NCBI GenBank assembly: GCA_945910665.1
Contig: CAMDZK010000101.1
Span: 1 to 5,226, forward strand
Source: an uncultured Peptostreptococcaceae bacterium
GTDB taxonomy: Bacteria > Bacillota > Clostridia > Tissierellales > Peptoniphilaceae
DNA length: 5,226 bases
Direction of reading: 5' to 3'
A model generated the notes under the pieces. The model was not told the DNA's origin, made no database searches, and saw only the letters and a list, made by a program, of their open reading frames with translations. Shown one piece after another: positions 1-5,226 of the stretch. Made by a program: the position numbers and the translations under genes. Positions within the stretch are counted from its first letter, which is position 1. Every line of letters begins with the position of its first letter.

Positions 1-459
1 TACGGTTACAATGTCGAAGAACTTCGCGGGGAGATCGAACGCATCATCGGCATCAACAAAGATTACAACGCGGTGATTATTGGTGCTGGAAATATTGGAC
101 GTGCCTTGGCGCAATATAAGAAGTTTGACGGACTTGGATTTAAAATTCGCGCGATGTTTGATACAGACGAACGTAAAGTGGGCACGGATTTCGACGGAAC
201 GCCAATTTATGACATGAAGAACTTGGGTGAGTTTATCAATAAAGAAAATGTTGAAATCATCATTATTACAGTTCCTGCTGGAGCGGCACAAGAAATTGCA
301 GATACGGCGGTAGAAGCAGGCGTGAAGGGCATTTGGAACTTCGCTCCGATCGACTTAAAAGTACCAGACAATGTTGTCGTTGAAAATGTACATTTAAACG
401 ATTCACTCTTTACATTGACTTACTACATCAATAACCCAAGCGACTATATCCCTCGCTAG
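1..459 (+). CDS. rex: Redox-sensing transcriptional repressor Rex (5'-truncated)
   Basis: Rex represses fermentation and NADH-reoxidation genes and leaves DNA when NADH is high relative to NAD+. The frame is open from the first base, giving 152 residues before TAG. It begins YGYNV, the segment that follows the winged-helix DNA-binding domain, so roughly the first 60 residues lie outside the window (Rex is usually about 210). The Rossmann glycine loop GAGNIG is at visible residues 28-33. The acidic end of the second strand follows in MFDTDE (residues 52-57). TVPAGAAQ, NFAPIDL and the C-terminal swapped helix region HLNDSLFTLTYYI are typical of the family. The GTG at 73 lies inside the Rossmann domain and is not the start. 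A strong terminator follows the stop codon. The identification rests on motifs recognised by eye and is firm. The DNA-binding residues cannot be judged. Confidence 0.95.
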   Translation, partial: YGYNVEELRGEIERIIGINKDYNAVIIGAGNIGRALAQYKKFDGLGFKIRAMFDTDERKVGTDFDGTPIYDMKNLGEFINKENVEIIIITVPAGAAQEIADTAVEAGVKGIWNFAPIDLKVPDNVVVENVHLNDSLFTLTYYINNPSDYIPR

Positions 460-469
460 GAAAAATTGA

Positions 470-499
470 TTGACGCATTAAACACAGCTTGTTTCTAAC
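470..499 (+). promoter_or_regulatory. Possible promoter overlapping the rex terminator
   Basis: TTGACG at 470-475 matches five of six bases of the sigma-A -35 box. Eighteen bases later, TCTAAC at 494-499 matches four of six of the -10 box. The -10 lies in the 5' arm of the terminator hairpin. A transcript starting near 505-507 would lack that arm and so escape termination. No other room for an ABC-F promoter exists between the hairpin and the ATG at 555. The -10 is weak, so this is only a candidate. Confidence 0.28.
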
Positions 500-526
500 G
501 TACCGTTGGAGACAAGCTCTCTTTTT
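486..526 (+). terminator. Rho-independent terminator after rex
   Basis: A 15-bp stem pairs 486-500 with 504-518, including two G-T wobbles (493/511 and 496/508), around the 3-nt loop TAC. CTC and then five T (522-526) follow. It starts 27 nt past the rex stop codon and is well formed. It should end transcription of rex and whatever lies upstream of it. Confidence 0.88.
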
Positions 527-554
527 GTAGAAAACAAGAACGATAGGGGAAACT

Positions 555-2441
555 ATGATCGTATTAGCGGCACAAAATATAGAGAAATCCTTTGGAGTCG
601 AGCAAGTTCTTTCGGATATTTCCCTTCATTTAAATGAGGGTGAGCGCGTTGGTCTCATTGGAAACAATGGAAGTGGTAAGACGACGCTTATGCGCATCCT
701 GGCAGGAGACCTTGAGCCCGACGGTGGACGTGTCCAAAAGGCGAAAACGAGCACCATTGGTTACTTACAACAACACGCGGCATTCACGGAGAAGACAACC
801 CTGTGGGATGCTTGTCTTTCTATGTTTGCAGAAGTGTTAGCTTTGGAAGAGTTGATTCGAACCTTAACGCACAGGATTTCAATAGAGAATGAAAATGAAG
901 AACTTCTCATGGAATATCAAAAGGCGATAGACCGCTACGAAGCGTTAGAAGGATACCAGTACGAATCAAAGATTCGCGGTGTTTTGCGCGGACTTGGCTT
1001 TTCTGAAGAAGAGTTTACACAACAAGTACAAACTTTTTCTGGTGGCCAAAAATCGAGGGTCCTTTTGGCAAGGCTGCTTTTGGAGAATCCCAATATACTA
1101 TTACTTGACGAACCGACAAACCATTTGGATATTGACGCTGTCCAGTGGTTGGAGAATTTCTTACAGGAATATAAAGGGACAGTATTAGTTATATCCCACG
1201 ACCGCTATTTTCTCGATGCAATTACGACGCGCATTGCCTTCTTGCAAGAGCAAATGACTTCGTTTGACGGCAATTACACGGTTTTTATGGATAAGTACAA
1301 AAAAGCTATGGAAATTCAAACAGCTGCCTTTGAAAACCAAGCAAAGGAAATCAAGCGGCAAGAAGAAATCATTCGTCGCTTTGAAGCCTATGGAAATAAA
1401 AAATTTATTCAAGCCCGCGCAAGAAGGCGTATGCTTGAGAAAATGGAGCGGATTGATGCGCCGATCCATGAGAATAAATCCATGCGTTTGCGCATTGACC
1501 CCGTCAGAGAATCGGGAAAAGATGTGCTAGCAGTCGAAGGTTTGTCGATGGCCTATGGTGAAAAATGTCTTTTTGACGATTTGAACTTTTCAGTCCAGAA
1601 GGGTGAGCGCATTGGTCTAATTGGACCCAACGGAACGGGAAAAACGACGCTATTTCGGATTTTGCAGCAAAAAGAAAGACCACTCAAAGGAGATTTTACC
1701 TTTGGTACTGGCGTGCATTTAGGGTTTCTCGCCCAAGAGCAACAAGATTTATCACAAGACAACACGATACTCGATGAAGTGTGGGATATTGCACCCAAGA
1801 AAACGGTCGGTGAAATGCGCAATATACTGGCCTCCTTTCTTTTCTATGGGGATGACATTTTCAAAGAAATTGAGAATTTGAGCGGGGGAGAGCGAGCACG
1901 GGTTCAGCTTTGCAAACTCATGCTTTCCGGTGCAAATACGCTCTTCTTAGACGAACCGACGAACCATTTGGACATTGAATCCAAAGAAGCGCTCGAGTCC
2001 GCTTGTTTGGCGTTTACAGGTACACTTTTTTTTATCTCCCATGATCGCTACTTTTTAAATCGCATTGCTACGAGAATTTTCCATCTCCACGATGGAGTGA
2101 TGGATTCATATATAGGAAACTACGCCTATTATTTAGAAAAATCGAAACCAGAAGTAGAAGTAGAAGAAGGTGTCCAAAATAAGACCGCAGAAAAGAAAGA
2201 AAAGAAAAAAGAGCGGGAGTCGCGAAAAAAATCGAGGGAAAGAGAAGCGCTAAAACGAGAAAAGGAAAAGGAAATCCGAGCAATCGAAGAAGCAATCCAA
2301 GAAATCGATGGGGAGCTCAACGGACAAGAGATTTATTCTTTGCCTATGCAATTGGAAGCGCTGGTTAAAAAAAGACATCAGCTTGAAGAACAGCTAGAAA
2401 TACAGTACGAAGAGTGGATGGACTTAGCAGAGGATTCCTAG
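555..2441 (+). CDS. ABC-F family ATP-binding protein, YdiF-like (translation factor type)
   Basis: This is a soluble protein with two ATPase domains in tandem and no membrane segments. ABC-F proteins bind the ribosomal E site and relieve stalled translation; some members protect against antibiotics. Domain 1 has Walker A GNNGSGKT (residues 36-43), signature SGGQ (162-165), Walker B ILLLDEP (181-187) and switch His215. Domain 2 has Walker A GPNGTGKT (357-364), signature SGGE (443-446), Walker B LFLDEP (463-468) and His495. Both catalytic glutamates (186, 467) are present. The charged linker at about 240-320, with KKFIQARARRRMLEKM, is the P-site-tRNA interaction region. Residues 545-625 form a Lys/Glu-rich C-terminal coiled coil, as in YdiF and Uup. 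The length of 628 residues is normal. AGGGGA (545-550) lies 4 nt before the ATG. YdiF type is inferred from the coiled coil and from the nearby rex and groESL. A resistance role is not indicated by context, and the exact subfamily is uncertain. Confidence 0.93.
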   Translation: MIVLAAQNIEKSFGVEQVLSDISLHLNEGERVGLIGNNGSGKTTLMRILAGDLEPDGGRVQKAKTSTIGYLQQHAAFTEKTTLWDACLSMFAEVLALEELIRTLTHRISIENENEELLMEYQKAIDRYEALEGYQYESKIRGVLRGLGFSEEEFTQQVQTFSGGQKSRVLLARLLLENPNILLLDEPTNHLDIDAVQWLENFLQEYKGTVLVISHDRYFLDAITTRIAFLQEQMTSFDGNYTVFMDKYKKAMEIQTAAFENQAKEIKRQEEIIRRFEAYGNKKFIQARARRRMLEKMERIDAPIHENKSMRLRIDPVRESGKDVLAVEGLSMAYGEKCLFDDLNFSVQKGERIGLIGPNGTGKTTLFRILQQKERPLKGDFTFGTGVHLGFLAQEQQDLSQDNTILDEVWDIAPKKTVGEMRNILASFLFYGDDIFKEIENLSGGERARVQLCKLMLSGANTLFLDEPTNHLDIESKEALESACLAFTGTLFFISHDRYFLNRIATRIFHLHDGVMDSYIGNYAYYLEKSKPEVEVEEGVQNKTAEKKEKKKERESRKKSREREALKREKEKEIRAIEEAIQEIDGELNGQEIYSLPMQLEALVKKRHQLEEQLEIQYEEWMDLAEDS

Positions 2442-2457
2442 ATTTTTTTCGAAATAA

Positions 2458-2485
2458 TTTATCATAACAAGAGATAAACTTTTTG
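2458..2485 (+). terminator. Possible weak hairpin after the ABC-F gene
   Basis: TTTATC (2458-2463) can pair with GATAAA (2473-2478) around a 9-nt loop, followed by CTTTTTG. The stem has six base pairs, only one of them G-C, so it would be a poor terminator. A run of seven T at 2443-2449, directly after the stop codon, has no convincing hairpin before it. Some ABC-F transcripts may therefore run into gdh. Confidence 0.22.
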
Positions 2486-2505
2486 CAATGAAAACAGGAA
2501 AACGC

Positions 2506-2534
2506 TTGAAAAATATAGTTTACAATGATAGGAT
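2506..2534 (+). promoter_or_regulatory. Probable sigma-A promoter of the glutamate dehydrogenase gene
   Basis: TTGAAA (2506-2511) is followed by a 17-bp spacer and TAGGAT (2529-2534). A TG at 2526-2527 forms an extended -10 element that can offset the imperfect hexamer. Transcription would start near 2541, giving a leader of about 30 nt with AGGAGG at 2556-2561. TACAAT at 2521-2526 looks better as a hexamer but has no matching -35 at the right distance. I see no inverted repeat resembling a Rex operator here. Confidence 0.6.
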
Positions 2535-2571
2535 AAGATAAAGCAGTAAAATTTTAGGAGGTAAAGATTTT

Positions 2572-3837
2572 ATGTCAAACGAAAAAAACAATCCGCTTTT
2601 AAATGCGCAGCAACAAGTAAAAGCAGCTTGTGATGCACTCGGACTTGAAGAAAGCTACTATGAGCTCTTAAAAGAGCCACAACGCGTCATCGAAATTTCC
2701 ATTCCAGTTAAAATGGATGACGGAACAGTGAAAACTTTTAAAGCCTACCGTTCATTACACAACAATGCAATTGGACCAGGAAAAGGTGGATTACGCTTCC
2801 ATCCAGCTGTAAACTTGGACGAAGTTAAAGCTCTTTCCATTTGGATGACATTCAAATGTGGTGTTGTTGGAATTCCTTACGGCGCAGCAAAAGGTGGAAT
2901 TACAGTCGATCCTTCCAAACTTTCTGCAAATGAATTAGAACAACTCTCCCGTGGCTTTGTTCGCGGCATGTTCCAATACTTAGGTGAAAAAATTGACATC
3001 CCAGCTCCAGACGTAAATACAAACGGTCAAATCATGTCTTGGATGGTTGATGAATACGTAAAAATCACTGGGAAAGACGAAGTTGGTGTATTTACAGGAA
3101 AACCTGTTGAGTTCAGCGGATCCAAAGGACGTAACGAAGCAACTGGATTTGGTGTTGCTGTCATCGCAAGAGAAGCTGCTCGTGAATTAGGAATTGACTT
3201 AAACGGCGCAAACGTCATTGTTCAAGGTTTTGGTAACGTCGGACGTTTCACAGTGAAAAACTTAATCAAATTAGGTGCTAAAATCACTGCACTTGCTGAA
3301 TGGGAACCTAAAAATGGTACTTATGCAATCTACAATGAAGAAGGCTTAAACTTCGAAGAGATGGAAGCATATATGAACGAGCACAGAAATCTTGTTGACT
3401 TCCCAGGCGCGAAGAAAATGACACTCGAAGAATTCTGGAAAACAGAAGCTGACATCGTCGTGCCTGCAGCATTAGAAAATGCAATCGACGTAGAACAAGC
3501 AAAAGCAATCAATGCAAAACTTGTTGTTGAAGCAGCGAATGGTCCTACTACTCCAGAAGCAGACGAAATCTTAAACGAACGCGGAATCGTTTTAACTCCA
3601 GATATCCTCTCCAACGCTGGTGGTGTAACTGTATCTTACTTTGAGTGGGTACAAAACCTCTACGGTTACTACTGGTCTGAAGCAGAAGTTGAACAAAAAG
3701 AAGAAGAAGCAATGGTGAAAGCATTCCAAGACATTTGGGCGCTTAAAAACCAATACGATGTACCTGTTCGTAAAGCAGCGTACATGATCTCTGTTAAAAA
3801 AGTTGCAGATGTCATGAAATTAAGAGGCTGGGTATAA
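2572..3837 (+). CDS. gluD: NAD-dependent glutamate dehydrogenase
   Basis: The enzyme interconverts glutamate with 2-oxoglutarate and ammonia in the cytoplasm, as a hexamer in this family. It is central to glutamate fermentation. The 421 residues are full length; the start MSNEKNNPLL follows AGGAGG (2556-2561) by 10 nt. The substrate domain has GPGKGGLRFHP (68-78, Lys71), MTFK (92-95, Lys95), the catalytic Lys107 in YGAAKGGI, and Asp147 in PAPDVNTNGQ. The cofactor domain has GFGNVG (219-224). Glu243 in ALAEWE, at the end of the second Rossmann strand, fits NAD rather than NADP preference, as I recall for the Peptoniphilus enzyme. The C-terminus KLRGWV and the block FEWVQNLYGYYW are typical of clostridial enzymes. 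Residue 105 is Ala where the family motif usually has Gly. The gene has its own promoter and terminator, so it is probably mainly monocistronic, and its strong signals suggest high expression. Other symbols in use are gdhA, rocG and gudB. Confidence 0.96.
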   Translation: MSNEKNNPLLNAQQQVKAACDALGLEESYYELLKEPQRVIEISIPVKMDDGTVKTFKAYRSLHNNAIGPGKGGLRFHPAVNLDEVKALSIWMTFKCGVVGIPYGAAKGGITVDPSKLSANELEQLSRGFVRGMFQYLGEKIDIPAPDVNTNGQIMSWMVDEYVKITGKDEVGVFTGKPVEFSGSKGRNEATGFGVAVIAREAARELGIDLNGANVIVQGFGNVGRFTVKNLIKLGAKITALAEWEPKNGTYAIYNEEGLNFEEMEAYMNEHRNLVDFPGAKKMTLEEFWKTEADIVVPAALENAIDVEQAKAINAKLVVEAANGPTTPEADEILNERGIVLTPDILSNAGGVTVSYFEWVQNLYGYYWSEAEVEQKEEEAMVKAFQDIWALKNQYDVPVRKAAYMISVKKVADVMKLRGWV

Positions 3838-3848
3838 GAGAAGCTAGG

Positions 3849-3875
3849 AAAAAGGCAGAGCAATCTGCCTTTTTT
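3849..3875 (+). terminator. Rho-independent terminator after glutamate dehydrogenase
   Basis: GGCAGA (3854-3859) pairs with TCTGCC (3864-3869) around a GCAA tetraloop of the stable GNRA kind. Five A before the stem (3849-3853) can pair with T at 3870-3874, and the T-run extends from 3870 to 3875. It begins 12 nt after the gdh stop codon and ends 4 nt before the next start codon. That position is unusual because it places the hairpin inside the ribosome footprint of the next gene. Confidence 0.9.
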
Positions 3876-3879
3876 ATGT

Positions 3880-4695
3880 ATGAAAAAAATTACTGTAGAC
3901 AATCAAATTTTTGATTTAAAAAAGACTCTCGAATGCGGACAATACTTTCACTGGTATGAAAAAGATGGTGAATACATGATGGTACACCGTGGGCAGATTT
4001 TCAAAGGAATACAAGGGGAGAAGGAATCTACACTCATAGTCGATGGTCCATGGGAAGAGTTCCTACGCATTGGTTCCCATGAAAATGAGATTCAAGAAGG
4101 GGAATTTCCTGAACTCCAAGAGATATTCGCCTATGGGGAAGGGCTTACTCTCCTTGGTCAAGATCCTTTCTTGACGATTATCAGCTTTATTTTATCTGCG
4201 AATAATCACTTCAAACGAATCCAAGGGGCGATTCACGCCCTGTCTGAACACTATGGAGACCCACTTGCAGAAGGCATATACGCTTTTCCAACCCCTGAAC
4301 AACTCTCCCATGTCACAGCGCCCATGTATCGAGAAGAAATCCATACGGGATACCGGGATCAATATCTAGAAAAAACGGTGCAGATGATTCTTATGGGAGA
4401 ATTTGATCTCGAGAAGCCATTGATTTTATCTACCGATGAGGCGAGAAAATATGTGATGCAACTGCCAGGTGTTGGCCCTAAAGTTGCCGACTGCATTTTG
4501 CTCTTCGCCTACCAAAAGCCAGATGTATTTCCTGTGGATGTATGGATGCATCGAGCGATGCAATCCTTGTATTTTGAAAGGCCAGCGACGAAAAAAGAAG
4601 TATTTGAGGATGCAATGATGCGTTTTGGAACCCGCGCAGGATATATTCAGCAACTTATTTTTTATTATGGGAAAGAACACAAAATCGGACGATAA
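3880..4695 (+). CDS. 8-oxoguanine DNA glycosylase / AP lyase, OGG1 type (HhH-GPD)
   Basis: Enzymes of this family excise 8-oxoguanine from DNA in base excision repair and cut the resulting abasic site through a lysine Schiff base. The 271 residues open with the OGG N-terminal domain, including TLECGQYFHW (16-25); human OGG1 has FRW where this has FHW. FILSANNHFKRI (103-114) matches the SSNNN helix that enters the DNA. GYRDQYL is at 157-163. The helix-hairpin-helix LPGVGPKVADC (195-205) holds catalytic Lys201, and VDVW (219-222) holds Asp220, with the same 19-residue spacing as human Lys249 and Asp268. Cys205 aligns with human Cys253. The lysine argues against a monofunctional AlkA enzyme. A clostridial homologue, CacOGG, is known. 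The ATG at 3880 is needed to keep the N-terminal domain, yet no Shine-Dalgarno lies directly before it and a terminator hairpin does. Expression probably depends on read-through from gdh and may be low. The family is firm; substrate preference is inferred. Confidence 0.9.
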   Translation: MKKITVDNQIFDLKKTLECGQYFHWYEKDGEYMMVHRGQIFKGIQGEKESTLIVDGPWEEFLRIGSHENEIQEGEFPELQEIFAYGEGLTLLGQDPFLTIISFILSANNHFKRIQGAIHALSEHYGDPLAEGIYAFPTPEQLSHVTAPMYREEIHTGYRDQYLEKTVQMILMGEFDLEKPLILSTDEARKYVMQLPGVGPKVADCILLFAYQKPDVFPVDVWMHRAMQSLYFERPATKKEVFEDAMMRFGTRAGYIQQLIFYYGKEHKIGR

Positions 4696-4697
4696 AC

Positions 4698-4726
4698 TTG
4701 CAATATTTTCCGTTTTGGTTTAAGAT
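4698..4726 (+). promoter_or_regulatory. Sigma-A-like promoter of groESL
   Basis: TTGCAA (4698-4703) and TAAGAT (4721-4726) are separated by exactly 17 bp, and each matches four of six consensus bases. The -35 begins 2 nt after the glycosylase stop codon. The start of transcription is predicted near 4733, just upstream of the CIRCE element, which would then lie in the early transcript, as is usual for HrcA-controlled groESL operons. Confidence 0.75.
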
Positions 4727-4737
4727 AGAGACATACA

Positions 4738-4764
4738 TTAGCACTCGACATGAACGAGTGCTAA
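4738..4764 (+). promoter_or_regulatory. CIRCE operator (HrcA binding site)
   Basis: The inverted repeat TTAGCACTC (4738-4746) and GAGTGCTAA (4756-4764) with a 9-nt spacer matches the CIRCE consensus perfectly. One further G-C pair (4747/4755) extends each arm to ten bases. HrcA bound here represses groESL until heat or misfolded protein occupies GroEL. The hrcA gene is not in this window. No CtsR-type direct repeat is seen. Confidence 0.98.
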
Positions 4765-4781
4765 TAATATGAAAATAAAAT

Positions 4782-4786
4782 GGAGG
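4782..4786 (+). promoter_or_regulatory. Ribosome binding site fixing the groES start
   Basis: GGAGG at 4782-4786 lies 5 nt before the ATG at 4792. It overlaps the in-frame ATG at 4780, so that upstream ATG cannot be the start. The protein from 4792 begins MNIRPLG, the usual GroES N-terminus. Confidence 0.9.
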
Positions 4787-4791
4787 TAGTT

Positions 4792-5226
<435 letters not shown>

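Noticed and set aside
73..459. GTG at 73 as the start of a short 128-residue protein
   Set aside because: The frame is open upstream to base 1 and encodes the typical Rex segment YGYNV. The GTG is inside the first Rossmann strand, so the gene is cut by the window edge.
460..554. A leader peptide and attenuator upstream of the ABC-F gene
   Set aside because: The region holds one simple terminator. No short open frame with its own ribosome binding site and no competing anti-terminator pairing is evident.
2185..2300. Purine-rich tract as a structural or regulatory element
   Set aside because: It is explained by the Lys/Glu/Arg-rich coiled-coil codons of the ABC-F C-terminus.
2442..2571. A Rex operator at the gdh promoter
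   Set aside because: The metabolic link made this worth looking for, but I found no TTGTTAA/TTAACAA or TTGTGAA/TTCACAA-type palindrome in the intergenic region.
1185..3902. Minus-strand and alternate-frame open frames of 60-95 codons inside the ABC-F, gdh, glycosylase and groES genes
   Set aside because: They lie over well-supported genes, have no family motifs and no ribosome binding sites worth noting, and are compositionally expected shadows.
3876..3914. A 12-codon open frame from the ATG at 3876, overlapping the glycosylase start
   Set aside because: It ends at TGA 3912-3914, encodes nothing recognisable and has no ribosome binding site; the overlap comes from the ATGTATG sequence.
4780..4791. 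ATG at 4780 as the groES start, adding MEVV
   Set aside because: These codons overlap the ribosome binding site GGAGG (4782-4786), and the family start is MNIRPLG at 4792.

Overview
The window is an ordinary chromosomal segment of a low- to mid-GC Gram-positive anaerobe (Firmicutes, class Clostridia in the broad sense). The evidence is Rex, a CIRCE-controlled groESL, strong AGGAGG-type ribosome binding sites, sigma-A-like promoters, and a 421-residue NAD-type glutamate dehydrogenase. From memory, that dehydrogenase resembles those of amino-acid-fermenting Peptostreptococcaceae and Peptoniphilus-like bacteria. Species cannot be assigned from the sequence alone.

Layout, all genes on the + strand. 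Positions 1-459 hold the C-terminal three quarters of the redox repressor Rex, followed by a strong intrinsic terminator (486-526). Positions 555-2441 hold an ABC-F ATPase of the YdiF type. A 130-bp gap carries a likely promoter and a good ribosome binding site for glutamate dehydrogenase (2572-3837). That gene ends in a strong terminator (3849-3875). A DNA glycosylase of the OGG1 type (3880-4695) starts only 4 nt after the terminator's T-run. Then come a sigma-A-like promoter (4698-4726), a perfect CIRCE operator (4738-4764), groES (4792-5076) and the first 46 codons of groEL (5087 to the window end). No stretch over 300 bp lacks a gene.

How the genes relate. Rex senses the NADH/NAD+ ratio, and glutamate dehydrogenase is a large NAD(H)-linked flux in amino-acid fermenters, so the two fit the same metabolism, although no Rex operator is visible at the gdh promoter. 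The ABC-F protein acts on ribosomes, the glycosylase repairs oxidised guanine, and GroES/GroEL fold proteins under HrcA control. As I recall it, Bacillus subtilis keeps ydiF, rex and groESL in one neighbourhood, so the window looks like a rearranged version of a conserved Firmicutes locus with gdh and the glycosylase between.

I see no mobile element, CRISPR array, tRNA, rRNA, defence system or other undescribed system. The observations most worth a second look are regulatory: how the glycosylase is translated without its own Shine-Dalgarno sequence just after a terminator, and how the ABC-F gene is transcribed when it sits just behind one. Two protein oddities also deserve a check: an altered glycine in the glutamate dehydrogenase active-site motif and an atypical GroES roof segment.
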